Part shown: positions 34,205 to 44,457 of the stretch, piece by piece
Layout of the letters: each line of letters begins with the position of its first letter
Numbering within the stretch: position 1 is the first letter of the stretch
Assembly: GCF_015665295.1 (NCBI RefSeq)
Contig: NZ_JADFAJ010000003.1
Location: forward strand, 1 to 64,000
DNA: 64,000 nucleotides
Reading direction: 5' to 3'
From: Maricaulis sp.
GTDB lineage: Bacteria; Pseudomonadota; Alphaproteobacteria; Caulobacterales; Maricaulaceae
Made by a program: the position numbers and the translations under genes
The notes under the pieces: generated by a model
Databases searched by the model: none
Told to the model about the DNA's origin: nothing
Seen by the model: only the letters and a program-made list of their open reading frames with translations

Positions 34205-34981
34205 CTAGTGCGATTTGCCCGACAAGGCGCCTGCCTTTCGCCGCCTTTGCCAGCGACGCCAGAGAAGCGGTGCCAGGGCGAGCGGAATGATCATCAAGAG
34301 CGGCAGGAAGACTTGCGGTTGCAGGAGCGCGGCAGGTCCCGGCAAGGCGTCCATTTCGCTCAGCGAACCCAGACCGGCCCCGAAACCGGCATAGAGGATG
34401 ATCGAGGGCACGGATCCGATGATCGTCCCCAGCGCAGTCGCTGCCAGCGACACCCGCGACAGGCCGGCGGCAAGATTGACCCCGAAATAGGGCAAGGGGA
34501 GCAGCCGCAGCAGGATCATGTAGGTCAGCTGGTCGCGCTCGAAACCGGCCGCCAGGCGCCGATACCGTTGGCGCAAGCGGGCCCGGCGGGCATCACCGGC
34601 CAGAAAGCGCACCAACAATAGGGTATTGATTGCGCCCAGGGTGAGCCCGATCAGCGAGACCGGGATCGCCCAGGCCTGGCCGAGCACGAATCCCGCTGCA
34701 ATCGTCAGCCAGAGCGCACCGGGAAGCGCCAGACTCGCGAGGACGACATAGCTGAGCGTGCAAAGAAGGAGGGCCAGAGCGAAATGACGGTCGATCACCG
34801 CCTGCGTCAGCCCCCGGCTTTCGCGCAGCCAGGCCAGCAGGTCGAGCGGGGTCCTGCCCGTCAGCAAAAGCCACGCAATAACAAGCAGCAGCGCGACCAG
34901 AATGAGCCGGCGCAGCCCGCGCAGGCCCGTGGAGCCCGGCCCGGGCGGGATTTGCGGCGGCTGGTTTGCGGCGTTTGCCAT
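34205..34981 (-). CDS. VTT/DedA-type (TVP38/TMEM64 family) membrane protein
   Basis: About 258 residues from MANAANQPP (start 34981, AGGAG 7 bp upstream). About six hydrophobic segments. The VTT-domain core is ALPGALWLTIAAGFVLGQAW followed by the re-entrant region LLRLLPLPYFGVNLAAGLSRVSLAATALGTIIGSVPSIILYAGFGAGLG, typical of TVP38/TMEM64 proteins. Members of this superfamily are proposed to move or scramble lipids. The C-terminus is basic and cytoplasmic. It lies 17 bp downstream of the kinase gene's start on the same strand, so the two may share regulation. Confidence 0.88.
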   Translation of the reverse strand: MANAANQPPQIPPGPGSTGLRGLRRLILVALLLVIAWLLLTGRTPLDLLAWLRESRGLTQAVIDRHFALALLLCTLSYVVLASLALPGALWLTIAAGFVLGQAWAIPVSLIGLTLGAINTLLLVRFLAGDARRARLRQRYRRLAAGFERDQLTYMILLRLLPLPYFGVNLAAGLSRVSLAATALGTIIGSVPSIILYAGFGAGLGSLSEMDALPGPAALLQPQVFLPLLMIIPLALAPLLWRRWQRRRKAGALSGKSH

Positions 34982-35014
34982 GTCATTCTCCTGCTCAGTG
35001 AGGGGCATGAAGCC

Positions 35015-35043
35015 TTGACGCCGCCGCTTCAAGCGCGTAATTG
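35015..35043 (+). promoter_or_regulatory. Sigma70-like promoter of rpmH
   Basis: TTGACG (35015-35020), a 17-bp spacer, and TAATTG (35038-35043) lie 37 bp before the rpmH start. The spacing is ideal and the position fits the ribosomal-protein operon rpmH-rnpA-yidC-engB. Confidence 0.6.
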
Positions 35044-35079
35044 CCGCCGCTCTCGAATTAACGCCAATGGAGCGCGACC

Positions 35080-35214
35080 GTGAAACGTACATTTCAGCCG
35101 TCCAAGCTCGTCCGCAAGCGCCGGCACGGCTTCCGTGCGCGCATGGCGACGAAATCCGGCCGTCTAATCCTGGCTCGTCGCCGGGCCAAGGGCCGCAAGC
35201 GTCTGTCCGCCTAA
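35080..35214 (+). CDS. rpmH: 50S ribosomal protein L34
   Basis: A 44-residue, extremely basic protein from GTG 35080: [20 protein letters not shown] at the start and a typical [12 protein letters not shown] end. This matches L34 over its full length. It sits in its usual place immediately upstream of rnpA (5-bp gap). Confidence 0.98.
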   Translation: MKRTFQPSKLVRKRRHGFRARMATKSGRLILARRRAKGRKRLSA

Positions 35215-35219
35215 GGACG

Positions 35220-35621
35220 ATGCCTACGCCGCTTCCTGCCGTTAAGCGGCTGAAAACGCGGCGCGAATTTTTGCACGTCGCAAAAGGCAAAAAAGCCGTC
35301 CGATCGGGCGTGGTCATTCAGGCCCGCTCGCGAGACGGCTCTTTGCGTTTGCAGGACGCGCATATCGGGGCCGGTTTCACCGCGACCCGCAAGATCGGCG
35401 GTGCCGTTGTCCGCAATCGTGCCAAGCGGCGCCTGCGGGAGATTGCCCGGCTGCTTCTCCCCCTCCACGGACAGCCCGGCAACGACTATGTATTCATCGC
35501 ACGCGCGGCAACGCCCGACAGGGATTGGTCGCGCCTGGTGGGGGATGTCGAAAGCGCATTGGTGAGTCTGGCCGACGGCAGGACCCCGGGCGATCGCGAA
35601 CACAAAGCGCAAGAGGCCTGA
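35220..35621 (+). CDS. rnpA: Ribonuclease P protein component
   Basis: A 133-residue basic protein that helps RNase P RNA mature tRNA 5' ends. The start at 35220 (MPTPLPAVKRLKTRREF) follows AAGGA that overlaps the rpmH stop; the frame is open upstream but there overlaps rpmH. The family signature is present: RLKTRREFLHV near the start, then the RNR motif VVRNRAKRRLRE. yidD, often next in other genomes, is absent, and yidC follows 4 bp later. Confidence 0.97.
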   Translation: MPTPLPAVKRLKTRREFLHVAKGKKAVRSGVVIQARSRDGSLRLQDAHIGAGFTATRKIGGAVVRNRAKRRLREIARLLLPLHGQPGNDYVFIARAATPDRDWSRLVGDVESALVSLADGRTPGDREHKAQEA

Positions 35622-35625
35622 TTTC

Positions 35626-37410
35626 ATGGGCGAAGACCAACGCAACCTGTTTATCGCACTGGGCCTGATGGGCGCGATCCTGATCGGCTTCCAGGTCTTC
35701 GTGATGGGACCGGCCGAGGAAGAGCGTCGCGCCGAGCAGGCCGCGATCGAAGCCGCCCAGCAAATTGCAGACCCCGACCTGCCGGCCTCGTCGATCGAAC
35801 CGGCCGCTGCCGCGACGGTCGACCGCGAAACTGCCCTCGCCGGCAATCAGCGCGTCACCATCGATGCCCCGGCCGTTCTCGGCTCGCTGTCACTGACCGG
35901 TGCCCGCCTCGACGATATCCGCCTGCGCCGCCACAGCGAGACCATTGATGACGATACGCCGGTCGCTTTGCTCAACCCGATCGGCAGCGACCATGTCTTC
36001 TACGCCCGCGACGGCTGGACCTCGGGCACGCAGGGCTTTTCCGACCTGCCGGGTGGCTCGACCGAATGGGCCCTGTCCTCCGGCTCGACACTGACGCCGG
36101 ACACGCCGGTCACCCTGACCTATGACAGCCCGTCTGGCCTGCATTTCGAACGCGTCATCTCGGTCGACGACAATTACCTCTTCACCCTGACCGACGTCGT
36201 GACCAATAATTCCGGCCAGGAAGTCGAGCTCTCGCGCTACGGCCTGGTACGCCATGAAGGCCGCCCGGAAGACGAGACCCGCAACATGGCCGTCTTTGAA
36301 GGCGCACTTGCCGTGGTCGACGGCGCCCTGGTGCAGAGCAGTTTCGGCAAGCTGGAAGATGGCAACCAGACCGAGGACAATGGAATCGGCGGCTGGGTCG
36401 GCATCACGCAACGCTACTGGATGGCCGCAGCGATTCCCGACCAGGACCGTGCCTTCACCGCACGCTTCCGCACCATCGAGCGCGGCGAGATCGATGCGTT
36501 TGAAGCCAGCTATGTCGAGCAGGCGATCGCCGTTCCCGCCGGTGAAAGCCTGGCCTCGACGACCCGGATCTTTGCCGGTGCCAAGGAACTGGACGTGCTG
36601 CAGCAGGTCCAGAACGAGGTTGGCATCGAGCGTTTCGACATGGCCATCAACTGGGGCTGGCTGTGGTTCCTCGCCCGCCCCTTCGTCTGGCTCCTGCACA
36701 TGCTGGAAGGGCTGACCGGCCAGTTCGGCCTCGCCATTCTGGCCCTGACCCTGATGGTCAAGATCGTCATGTTCCCGCTCGCCAACCGCGCCTACGCCTC
36801 GATGGCGAAGATGAAGGCGGTGCAGCCGAAGATGGCCGAGATCAAGGAACGCTATGCCGCTGACCAGCAGAAGCAGCAGCAAGCCCTGATGGAGCTGTAC
36901 AAGACCGAGAAGATCAATCCGCTGGCCGGCTGTCTGCCGATCCTGCCGCAGATCCCGATCTTCTTCGCGCTCTACCAGACCCTTTTCAACGCCATCGAGA
37001 TGCGCCACGCGCCCTTCTTCGGCTGGATCCGTGACCTGTCGGCCGCCGACCCGACGAATATGTGGAACCTGTTCGGCCTCATCCCCTACGACCCGACCGG
37101 CATGTGGCTGATCGGCGGCGTCCTGGGCATTGGTGCCTGGCCGATCATCATGGGCCTGACCATGGCGGCCCAGCAGGCGCTCAACCCGCCGCCGCCGGAC
37201 CCGATGCAGGCGCGCATCTTCGCCTTCCTGCCGATCGTCTTCACCTTCATCCTGGCCCCGTTCGCGGCCGGTCTGGTGATCTACTGGGCGTGGAACAACT
37301 TCCTATCCGTCCTGCAGCAATACATCATCATGCGGCGCCACGGGAATGAGACGCAGGTCGACAAGCTGGTCGCCCGCCTGTTGAAGCGTGGCGGAGGAGA
37401 CGCGTCCTGA
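35626..37410 (+). CDS. yidC: Membrane protein insertase YidC
   Basis: A 594-residue YidC. The N-terminal membrane anchor ([19 protein letters not shown]) is followed by the large periplasmic beta-sandwich domain of Gram-negative YidC (about 60-340). The conserved 60KD_IMP core has five helices: [44 protein letters not shown], and the last helices near [24 protein letters not shown]. It inserts and folds inner-membrane proteins with or without Sec. AAGAGG precedes the start. Its stop overlaps the probable CTG start of engB. Confidence 0.98.
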   Translation: MGEDQRNLFIALGLMGAILIGFQVFVMGPAEEERRAEQAAIEAAQQIADPDLPASSIEPAAAATVDRETALAGNQRVTIDAPAVLGSLSLTGARLDDIRLRRHSETIDDDTPVALLNPIGSDHVFYARDGWTSGTQGFSDLPGGSTEWALSSGSTLTPDTPVTLTYDSPSGLHFERVISVDDNYLFTLTDVVTNNSGQEVELSRYGLVRHEGRPEDETRNMAVFEGALAVVDGALVQSSFGKLEDGNQTEDNGIGGWVGITQRYWMAAAIPDQDRAFTARFRTIERGEIDAFEASYVEQAIAVPAGESLASTTRIFAGAKELDVLQQVQNEVGIERFDMAINWGWLWFLARPFVWLLHMLEGLTGQFGLAILALTLMVKIVMFPLANRAYASMAKMKAVQPKMAEIKERYAADQQKQQQALMELYKTEKINPLAGCLPILPQIPIFFALYQTLFNAIEMRHAPFFGWIRDLSAADPTNMWNLFGLIPYDPTGMWLIGGVLGIGAWPIIMGLTMAAQQALNPPPPDPMQARIFAFLPIVFTFILAPFAAGLVIYWAWNNFLSVLQQYIIMRRHGNETQVDKLVARLLKRGGGDAS

Positions 37411-38054
37411 CCGACGGTAGCGACGAGCTCGACCCCGGCCTCGGGCGCCGTTTCTTCGCGCGGCCCTGCACCTTCCTGATGGGAGCGGTGGCGCTTGATC
37501 ATTTGCCCGAGCCAAACAAGCTGGAAATTGCCTTCGCAGGGCGCTCGAATGTCGGCAAATCCTCGCTGATCAACGCCCTGACCAACCAGAAGGGCCTTGC
37601 CCGCGCCTCGGGAGAGCCGGGCCGGACCCGCGAGCTCAACTTCTTCGAGGTGGCGGACAGCGATCTGCGCATCGTCGACCTGCCCGGCTATGGCTATGCC
37701 AAGGCGCCCAAGCCGGTGGTCGAGAAATGGACCCGCCTGACCAGAGCCTTCCTGCGCGGCCGGGTAAACCTCAAGCGCGTCTACCTGCTCGTCGACAGCC
37801 GTCACGGCCTGAAAGAGGTCGACCTGAAGATCATGGACGTCTTCGATGAAGCCGCCGTGAGCTACCAGGTCGTTCTGACCAAGACCGACAAGATCAAGCC
37901 ACCAGCCGTGGTCCGCCTGATCGGCGAGACGGCAGAGAAGATCGCCAAGCGACCGGCAGCCTTCCCGCGCGTGGTCGCCACCTCAAGCGCCAAGCAGGAC
38001 GGGGTCGACCAGCTGCGGGCCGAGATTGTCGCCCTGCTGCCCGACATGGGATGA
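37407..38054 (+). CDS. engB: Ribosome-biogenesis GTPase EngB/YihA, probable CTG start
   Basis: TrmE-Era-type GTPase with G1 [10 protein letters not shown], switch RTRELNFF, G3 DLPGYGYA and G4 TKTD. The first ATG (37479) lacks a ribosome-binding site and would remove the segment [15 protein letters not shown], which matches the conserved N-terminus of alphaproteobacterial EngB. In that frame no ATG, GTG or TTG is available downstream of yidC's reading end, but CTG at 37407 has a perfect GGAGGAG 7 bp upstream and overlaps the yidC stop as CTGA. This gives 215 residues, the family's normal length. The start choice is inference; the identity is firm. Confidence 0.93.
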   Translation: MTDGSDELDPGLGRRFFARPCTFLMGAVALDHLPEPNKLEIAFAGRSNVGKSSLINALTNQKGLARASGEPGRTRELNFFEVADSDLRIVDLPGYGYAKAPKPVVEKWTRLTRAFLRGRVNLKRVYLLVDSRHGLKEVDLKIMDVFDEAAVSYQVVLTKTDKIKPPAVVRLIGETAEKIAKRPAAFPRVVATSSAKQDGVDQLRAEIVALLPDMG

Positions 38055-38060
38055 TCGCGC

Positions 38061-39056
38061 ATGTTGCGTTTCCTGCTTGCCGGCCTTGTTGCCCTGCCCG
38101 TCCTGTTCCTGACGTCCGCACCGCGCGCCGATGCAGCCGAACTGTGCAACGAGACAAGCTACATCGTCGAAGCCGCCGCCGCCTGGGCGGTTGAGGGCGG
38201 GGTCGCCATCGAAGGCTGGACCCGGCTGCGGCCGGGCAATTGTGTCACCATCGCCAACGATGTGGACCTCGATAGCGACCAGCCGATCTTCTATTACGCC
38301 AAGTCCTCGATCGCCTATCTCGGCGGCGTCCGCGAATGGCGCGGCACTGTCCCGCTCTGCGTTGATGAATCCGACTTCGAGGTCGTCGCCAATACACGCT
38401 GCTCCTCGCTTGGCATGGCGTCCCGCGATTTCTTCATCCGCGAGGGCGATGACCGCGAGCGCACGGTGCTGGTCGAACCGGTCAATTTTGGCAGTCGGGC
38501 GGGCATTGCCGGCATCCAGCGCCTGCTGCAATCGGCGGGCTATCCCATCACTGCGGTCGACGGTCTGAGCGGTCGCTCGACCTCGCGTTCGGTCAGCAGT
38601 TTTCTGAGCGATGCCGGCCTGACCAGTCGCCCGTCTGATGATGCATTGATCGACGCGCTGGAAGCGCGCGCGCTTGGCCGCAACGCCGGGAGCGGGCTGA
38701 CCATGTGCAATGAAGCCGATGGCGATATCGCCGTGGCCATCGGCTACCAGCTCGGCACGATCTGGCAGTCACGCGGCTGGTGGCGCATCCATGCCGGCGA
38801 ATGCGCCCGCGTGCTGGCGACCCGGCTCGAGACCGCCAACGCCTTCTACTATGCCGAACGCATCAACACGGCCGGACGACGCGGCCTGGTCGAGGGCAAT
38901 GAATCCTTCTGCATCGCGCCGGCGCGGTTTGTCGCCGAAGGCCGAACCGATTGCATCGACCGCGGCTATACGGCCGCCAGTTTCCGCCGCATCGCCCAGC
39001 CCAGCGAGGGCGGTGCCCGCATCACGCTGGGCGAGGGCGACTTCCGGAGGCCCTGA
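38061..39056 (+). CDS. Secreted protein with two DUF1036 domains around a peptidoglycan-binding-like domain
   Basis: A 331-residue protein with signal peptide (cleavage near ADA-AEL). An N-terminal DUF1036 domain (LCNETSYIVEAAAAW, GWTRLRPGNC, IFYYA) is followed by a stretch like PG_binding_1 (GIAGIQRLLQSAGYPITAVDG, about residues 150-200) and a second DUF1036 copy (MCNEADGDIAVAIGY, GWWRIHAGECARV, AFYYAE). Paired Cys in each copy suggest disulfides, so periplasmic. Function unknown. It lies 6 bp after engB and 1 bp before the nucleotidase gene, so probably in the same transcript. Confidence 0.8.
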   Translation: MLRFLLAGLVALPVLFLTSAPRADAAELCNETSYIVEAAAAWAVEGGVAIEGWTRLRPGNCVTIANDVDLDSDQPIFYYAKSSIAYLGGVREWRGTVPLCVDESDFEVVANTRCSSLGMASRDFFIREGDDRERTVLVEPVNFGSRAGIAGIQRLLQSAGYPITAVDGLSGRSTSRSVSSFLSDAGLTSRPSDDALIDALEARALGRNAGSGLTMCNEADGDIAVAIGYQLGTIWQSRGWWRIHAGECARVLATRLETANAFYYAERINTAGRRGLVEGNESFCIAPARFVAEGRTDCIDRGYTAASFRRIAQPSEGGARITLGEGDFRRP

Positions 39057-39057
39057 C

Positions 39058-39756
39058 ATGGCCGACCTGAGACATATCACCCATTGGGTCTTCGACCTCG
39101 ACAATACGCTCTACCCGTCCGACGCCCCGATCATGACCCAGGTCGACCGGCGCATGACCCAATATGTCGCGCGCACGCTCGGCCTGCCGGAGGACGAAGC
39201 CCGCATCGTCCAGAAGTCCTACTGGCGCGATTATGGCACCACGTTGAACGGCATGATGGCCAACCATACGGTCGACATGCGGGAATTCCTCGACTTCGTG
39301 CATGATGTCGACCCGACCGGGATCATCACCCATCCCGAGCTGGCGGCCCGTATCGAAGCCCTGCCCGGCAAGCGCCTCGTCTATACCAACGGCTCGCTCA
39401 GCCATGCCGAAAACATTCTCAGTCACATGGGGCTGACCCATCTCTTCGACGACATCTTCGATGTCGAGGCGTCAGGCTTCCAGCCCAAGCCGCACCAGGC
39501 CGGCTTCGACAAGTTCGTCTCGCATTTCGACTTGCCGGTGCGCCAGTCGATCTTTTTCGAGGACAGCGTGCGCAACCTCAAGACCGCGCACGAGATGGGC
39601 TTCACAACCGTGCTCGTTCGCGCCAAAGAAGGCCCGCGCGACGAAGAGAGCGCCGCGCCGGACGAACATCCCGATCACGTCCACCACGCCGTGGACTGCC
39701 TGCCCACCTTCCTCGGGTCCATCCGGACCGCTGCCACACCGGACGACGCCTCATGA
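39058..39756 (+). CDS. HAD-family pyrimidine 5'-nucleotidase
   Basis: A 232-residue haloacid-dehalogenase-fold phosphatase. Motif I is [10 protein letters not shown], motif II YTNGS, motif III the Lys in [13 protein letters not shown], and motif [19 protein letters not shown] and the small helical cap match the pyrimidine 5'-nucleotidase (SDT1/Pyr-5-nucltdase) branch. It probably dephosphorylates pyrimidine nucleotides in the cytoplasm. Start ATG 39058 follows CGGAGG. It overlaps dapD by 4 nt (ATGA). Confidence 0.9.
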   Translation: MADLRHITHWVFDLDNTLYPSDAPIMTQVDRRMTQYVARTLGLPEDEARIVQKSYWRDYGTTLNGMMANHTVDMREFLDFVHDVDPTGIITHPELAARIEALPGKRLVYTNGSLSHAENILSHMGLTHLFDDIFDVEASGFQPKPHQAGFDKFVSHFDLPVRQSIFFEDSVRNLKTAHEMGFTTVLVRAKEGPRDEESAAPDEHPDHVHHAVDCLPTFLGSIRTAATPDDAS

Positions 39757-40580
39757 CCGACACCGCCCTCATCACCACGATCGAAACCGCCTGGGAAAAC
39801 CGTGACTCGGTATCGACCGACACGACCGGCGAGGTCCGCGAGGCCGTCGAGACCGCGATCAGCCTGCTGGACAGCGGCCAGGCGCGGGTCGCCTCGCGTG
39901 GGGATGATGGCAACTGGGTCGTGCACCAATGGCTGAAGAAAACCGTCCTACTGGGCTTCCGGCTCAATCCGATGGGCCTGATCGAGGGCGGGATTGCCGG
40001 TGCGCGCTGGTGGGACAAGGTCCCATCCAAGTTTGAAGGCTGGGGCGAGGCCGAGTTCAAGGCCGCCGGCTTCCGCGCCGTGCCGCCCTGTGCGGTCCGC
40101 CGGGGCGCCTATATCGCGCCCGGCGCCGTGCTGATGCCGTCCTATGTCAATCTCGGCGCCCATGTCGGCGAAGGCACGATGATCGACACCTGGGCCAGTG
40201 TCGGCTCCTGTGCGCAGGTCGGCGCCAACTGCCACATCTCGGCGGGTACCGGAATTGGCGGCGTGCTGGAACCGCTGCAGGCCGACCCGGTGATCATCGA
40301 GGACAATTGCTTTATCGGCGCGCGTTCGGAAGTGGTCGAGGGCGTGATCGTGCGCGAGGGCTCGGTACTGGCAATGGGTGTCTATATCACCCGCTCGACC
40401 AAGATCGTTGATCGCGCCACCGGCGCGATCAGCTATGGCGAAGTCCCGGCGTATTCGGTTGTGGTGCCCGGCGCCCTGCCCGATCCGAAGGGCGGGCCGA
40501 GCCTTTACTGCGCCGTCATCGTCAAGCGTGTCGATGCGCAGACGCGGGCCAAGACCTCGATCAACGATTTGCTGCGCTAA
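39753..40580 (+). CDS. dapD: Tetrahydrodipicolinate N-succinyltransferase
   Basis: A 275-residue left-handed beta-helix acyltransferase of the diaminopimelate/lysine pathway (succinylase branch). The helical domain start [51 protein letters not shown] and the [19 protein letters not shown] stretch are characteristic. It makes N-succinyl-2-amino-6-ketopimelate from THDP and succinyl-CoA. dapE, two steps later in the pathway, is 2.7 kb downstream on the same strand. Start overlaps the nucleotidase stop. Confidence 0.98.
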   Translation: MTDTALITTIETAWENRDSVSTDTTGEVREAVETAISLLDSGQARVASRGDDGNWVVHQWLKKTVLLGFRLNPMGLIEGGIAGARWWDKVPSKFEGWGEAEFKAAGFRAVPPCAVRRGAYIAPGAVLMPSYVNLGAHVGEGTMIDTWASVGSCAQVGANCHISAGTGIGGVLEPLQADPVIIEDNCFIGARSEVVEGVIVREGSVLAMGVYITRSTKIVDRATGAISYGEVPAYSVVVPGALPDPKGGPSLYCAVIVKRVDAQTRAKTSINDLLR

Positions 40581-41794
40581 GGGTTCACCAGGAAGGCCTC
40601 GACACCCCGCGCGGCGGCCAGACCGGTCGCGAAACTGGCCTGCAGCAGATAGCCGCCGGTCGGGGCATCCCAGTCCAGCATCTCGCCGGCTGCGAACACG
40701 CCCGGCAGGGCGGTCAGCATGAAGCGCTCATCCAGCGCGGTGCGGGCAATGCCGCCGGCGGACGAGATCGCCCGGTCGAGGCCGCGCTGGGCCGTCACCC
40801 TCAGCGGGACGGCCTTGATCAGCCGCGCCAGCGCGGCAGGATCACGCGGCAGGTCCGGCACGGCATCGCGCAGCACCGAGATCGCCTGCGGTGTCAGACC
40901 GGCCTTGCGCAGCGTATTGGTCAGCGACTGCCCCTTCTTCGCCTTGCCGAGCCAGGCGGCCATGTCGGACACGTCGCGATGCGGTTTGAGATCGAGATGG
41001 AGGGTCACAGGCCTGCCAGCCGCCATCGCCGCACGGATTGGCGCCGACAGGGCATAGACCGCACCGCCCTCGAGCCCGTAGCGCGCGATCACCGCCTCGC
41101 CGGGGACGCGGTCCTCACCCAGGCTCAGCGCAATCGTCTTCAGCGGCGCGCCGGCAAACCGGTCCTGTGTCACCGCGCTCCAGGCAATCTCGACCCCGCA
41201 ATTGGCAGCAGAAAACGCAACCAGCGCGACGCCGCGGCCGGCGAGATGTTCGGTCCAGCCGCCGTCCGAGCCCAGACGCGGCCAGCTGGCACCGCCGAGC
41301 GCCAGCAAGGTGGCGTCAGGCTGCATGGCGATCGGGCCGTCCGGCGTCGAGAATTGCAGCGCGCCCTCATCATTCCAGCCGGTCCATTCATGGCGCAGAT
41401 GAAAGCGCACGCCGAGCGAGTCCAGCCGGGCCCGCCAGGCCCGCAACAGGGGCGAGGCCTTCATCGCCTCGGGGAAGACCCGGCCAGAGGAGCCGACAAA
41501 GCTCGCCTGTCCCAGGCCTTCGCACCAGGCGCGCAAGGCCGCGGGTTCATGCTGCATGATGGTCGGGCCGAGCCAGTCGGCCGCTTCGCGATAGCGGCCC
41601 AGGAAGGCGGGCAGCGGCTCGGAATGGGTGAGGTTGAGCCCGCCGCGTCCGGCCATGAGGAATTTGCGCCCCGGCGTCGGCATGCGTTCGAAGATCTCGA
41701 CCTCATGGCCGATCGTGGCGAGGTGTTCGGCGGCGATCAGCCCGGCCGGGCCGGCGCCGATAATGGCGATGCGTCTGGGTGCGATGGATGACAT
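40577..41794 (-). CDS. FAD-dependent HI0933-like flavoprotein (TIGR03862 type)
   Basis: A 405-residue protein with the N-terminal dinucleotide-binding motif [17 protein letters not shown], followed by [18 protein letters not shown], the hallmark of the HI0933/BaiN-like flavoprotein family, and a C-terminal [25 protein letters not shown]-binding segment. The chemical reaction is not established for this subgroup. It is convergent with dapD and the two stop codons share the bases CTAA (40577-40580). Confidence 0.9.
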   Translation of the reverse strand: MSSIAPRRIAIIGAGPAGLIAAEHLATIGHEVEIFERMPTPGRKFLMAGRGGLNLTHSEPLPAFLGRYREAADWLGPTIMQHEPAALRAWCEGLGQASFVGSSGRVFPEAMKASPLLRAWRARLDSLGVRFHLRHEWTGWNDEGALQFSTPDGPIAMQPDATLLALGGASWPRLGSDGGWTEHLAGRGVALVAFSAANCGVEIAWSAVTQDRFAGAPLKTIALSLGEDRVPGEAVIARYGLEGGAVYALSAPIRAAMAAGRPVTLHLDLKPHRDVSDMAAWLGKAKKGQSLTNTLRKAGLTPQAISVLRDAVPDLPRDPAALARLIKAVPLRVTAQRGLDRAISSAGGIARTALDERFMLTALPGVFAAGEMLDWDAPTGGYLLQASFATGLAAARGVEAFLVNP

Positions 41795-41944
41795 ACCCCC
41801 TGTCTAGCGCGCGCCGCGCCGCGCCGCCATCGCCCTGACCGCAAACCCCTGCTTCACCCGAAGCCCGGCCTGCGCTGATGCGCCGCTACCGTTTTGCCGT
41901 CGAATCTGGTCACATGGGCCAAATCACTCTCGAAGGGGCGCGCG

Positions 41945-42286
41945 ATGACTGACGACACGATCAAGGAAAAGCCGGCAGCAAAGAATCCGGCGGCCCCATA
42001 CGGCTCGGCCGACAACCCGTCCGAGTTCGACGTGCTGCACCGGATGGGGTCGGAAGAACCCTATTTCATCATCCGTGGCGGCGACCCCCTGTCGGACGCC
42101 CTGGTCGAACTGCACGCCTATATCGGGGCCGGCCAGTCCGGTGCCGCGCATGACACGCTCGAGCGCATTCTCGCCCTGACCTCGCAGAAACCGCCGCGCC
42201 CGGTCGGCTCGCCGAAATATCGCGAAACCTTCAAGATCTCGGTCTCGATGGAACGCTTCCGCGAAACCCACGGCCGCTCGCACTAG
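41945..42286 (+). CDS. Small hypothetical protein
   Basis: A 113-residue soluble protein I do not recognise. The start at 41945 (MTDDTIKEKPAAKN) follows AAGGGG. A disordered, charged and Ala-rich N-terminus (about 25 residues) precedes a compact region with FDVLHRMGSEEPYFIIRGGDPLSDALVELHAY, which looks helical. No membrane segment or Cys. It is 16 bp upstream of the GNAT gene, so the two are probably co-transcribed. Confidence 0.75.
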   Translation: MTDDTIKEKPAAKNPAAPYGSADNPSEFDVLHRMGSEEPYFIIRGGDPLSDALVELHAYIGAGQSGAAHDTLERILALTSQKPPRPVGSPKYRETFKISVSMERFRETHGRSH

Positions 42287-42302
42287 CCTCACGGATGCCA
42301 CC

Positions 42303-42779
42303 ATGGAAACGCCGATCCTGATCCGCCGCGGCAGCGCAGCGGACCATGTCGCCTTGGGCGAAGTCATGTATGACGCGGTCCGCAACGGGCCGAGCCGCTA
42401 CACCTCCGAGCAACGGGCGGCCTGGGTGCCCGAACCCCGCAAGGGCCCGGACTGGGACGAGCGCCTCGGCCAGCAGATCATCATCATTGCCGAACAGGCG
42501 GGAACCATCGTCGGTTTCATGACGCTTGAGGCGCCGGCCTATGTCGACTTCGCCTATATCCGGCCCAGCTGGCAGCGCAAGGGCGTGTTCCGGGCCCTGC
42601 ATGACGCCATCGAGCAGGAGGCGCGCCGCACGGGGCAGACGCGCCTGCACGTCCATGCCAGCCTGATGGCCCAGCCGGCTTTCGCGGCCCTGGGCTATTC
42701 GGTGACTGCGCCGGAGGATGTCTCGATCCGCGGCATCGCCTTCAAGCGCTTCGCGATGGAAAAGGCGCTGTTTGGCTAG
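42303..42779 (+). CDS. GNAT-family N-acetyltransferase
   Basis: A 158-residue GNAT protein. It begins with ILIRRGSAADHVALGEV, has the beta4 strand TIVGFMTLEAPAYVDFAYIRPSWQRKGVFRAL, where QRKGVFRAL replaces the usual Q/R-x-x-G-x-G/A acetyl-CoA loop, and ends with the FAALGY motif. It acetylates an unknown amine. Its stop codon shares CTAG with the convergent cupin gene. Confidence 0.87.
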   Translation: METPILIRRGSAADHVALGEVMYDAVRNGPSRYTSEQRAAWVPEPRKGPDWDERLGQQIIIIAEQAGTIVGFMTLEAPAYVDFAYIRPSWQRKGVFRALHDAIEQEARRTGQTRLHVHASLMAQPAFAALGYSVTAPEDVSIRGIAFKRFAMEKALFG

Positions 42780-43240
42780 ACCGGCGATCCGTCCTTGCGC
42801 GTGAACAGTCCGGGACCGGAATAGCGGCCCGGCTTCGCCTCCAGATCGATATCCGGATAGTGCGCCCCGTCAGCGTCCAGCCGTGACCCCACGACCAGAA
42901 AGACGCAATCGGCCTGCGACCGGTTGATCAGGCAATGGCCGTCAGGCTCGCCGGCCGGAAAGCCGGCGCAATCACCGGGGCGCATCACGGTTTCGCCCTC
43001 GTCGGTCACCAGCCTGGCCTCGCCCTCGACCAGCCAGACGAATTCATCCTCATGTGTGTGCCAGTGACGCTGCGCCGACCAGGCGCCCGGCTTGAGCCGG
43101 ACCAGGTTGACCCCGAACTGGGTCAGACCGGCCGGGCCGGTCAGGCGGCGCGCCTGGCGACCGTCCACAACACCGGCGAATTCCGGCGGGTAACCGGTCC
43201 CGCCGGTTTCTTCGATGTCGTCGAGCGAGAATTTCGGCAT
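42776..43240 (-). CDS. Cupin-domain protein
   Basis: A 154-residue single-cupin protein. Cupin motif 1 is the HWHTHEDEFVWLVEGEARLV block (metal-ligand pattern HxH...E) and motif 2 is GDCAGFPAGEPDGHCLINRS with His. This looks like a small-molecule-binding or sugar/organic-acid-modifying cupin. No further clue to substrate. Convergent with the GNAT gene and divergent from dapE. Confidence 0.87.
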   Translation of the reverse strand: MPKFSLDDIEETGGTGYPPEFAGVVDGRQARRLTGPAGLTQFGVNLVRLKPGAWSAQRHWHTHEDEFVWLVEGEARLVTDEGETVMRPGDCAGFPAGEPDGHCLINRSQADCVFLVVGSRLDADGAHYPDIDLEAKPGRYSGPGLFTRKDGSPV

Positions 43241-43290
43241 GGCTGCGTCCTTGATCTGGCCTGAAAGAGCGAACTGGCTATGTTTCCCAT

Positions 43291-44457
43291 ATGAGAACGA
43301 CCGCCGACCTTTCCAACCCGTTGCCGCTGGCCCAGGCGCTGATCCGGCGCCCGTCGATCACGCCGGCCGATGCCGGTGCGCTGGGCGTGCTGGAAGCAGC
43401 CCTGGAACAACTGGGCTTTGCCTGCCGCCGTTATCCGTTTGGCGAGGTCGACAATCTCTATGCGCGGCGCGGTTCGGCCTCGCCCTGCTTCCTGTTTGCC
43501 GGCCATACCGATGTTGTCCCGCCCGGCGCGGACGCCGACTGGACCCGGCCGCCCTTCGGTGCAGAGGCCGATGACGGCCTGTTGTGGGGACGCGGCGCGG
43601 CCGACATGAAAGGCGCGATTGCCGCCATGGTGGCCGCGGTGGACCGCTTTCTGGCCAAGGCCGGCGAGCCGGACGGCTCGATCGCCTTCCTGATCACCGG
43701 TGATGAGGAAGGCCCGGCCATTCACGGCACCAAGGCCGTTCTGGTTGCCCTGGCCGAAGAGGGCGAGCGTTTCGACCATTGCCTCGTCGGCGAGCCGACC
43801 AATCCCAATACGCTCGGCGACACCATCAAGTCGGGGCGGCGCGGCTCGCTGAACTGCAGGCTGACCGTGACCGGACGGCAGGGCCATGTCGCCTATCCCG
43901 AGCGGGCCGAAAACCCGATCCCGCCACTGCTCACCCTGCTGGGCCGCCTGACCGCGCGCGAGCTGGACACGGGCGTCCCGCATTTCCAGCCATCCAATCT
44001 GGAAGTCACCTCCGTCGATGTCGGCAATCCGACCACCAATGTCATTCCCGCGGCCGCGGTGGCGCGCTTCAACATCCGTTTCAACATCGCCCATACCGGC
44101 GATGCGCTGAGCCAGTGGATCCGTGACGAGGTGGCCAAGGCGAATCTCGATTTCGACGGCCGGGTCGAGGCTGATATCCATGTTACCGGCGAAGCCTTCC
44201 TGACCCCGGCCGGCGCCTTCACCACCCTGTTGCAGGACTGCGTCGAGGCCGAGACGGGCCGACGCCCGGCCCTGACCACGGGCGGTGGCACCAGTGATGC
44301 CCGCTTCATCCAGCTTTACGCACCGGTGGCCGAGTTCGGTCTCGTCGGGGCCACGATGCACCAGATCGACGAGCGCGTGCCGGTCAGCGACATTGAGAGC
44401 CTGACCTCGATCTACACGCGCATCCTGACCCGCTATTTCAAGGATTTTCCCGCATGA
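43291..44457 (+). CDS. dapE: Succinyl-diaminopimelate desuccinylase
   Basis: A 388-residue M20-family di-zinc amidohydrolase. H72 and D74 ([11 protein letters not shown]), the bridging Asp in [11 protein letters not shown], the catalytic/ligand pair in TGDEEG, and the C-terminal His in GATMHQID are all present, as is a lid domain ([19 protein letters not shown]). It releases succinate from N-succinyl-LL-DAP to give LL-DAP for lysine and peptidoglycan. Overlaps the next gene by 4 nt. Confidence 0.97.
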   Translation: MRTTADLSNPLPLAQALIRRPSITPADAGALGVLEAALEQLGFACRRYPFGEVDNLYARRGSASPCFLFAGHTDVVPPGADADWTRPPFGAEADDGLLWGRGAADMKGAIAAMVAAVDRFLAKAGEPDGSIAFLITGDEEGPAIHGTKAVLVALAEEGERFDHCLVGEPTNPNTLGDTIKSGRRGSLNCRLTVTGRQGHVAYPERAENPIPPLLTLLGRLTARELDTGVPHFQPSNLEVTSVDVGNPTTNVIPAAAVARFNIRFNIAHTGDALSQWIRDEVAKANLDFDGRVEADIHVTGEAFLTPAGAFTTLLQDCVEAETGRRPALTTGGGTSDARFIQLYAPVAEFGLVGATMHQIDERVPVSDIESLTSIYTRILTRYFKDFPA

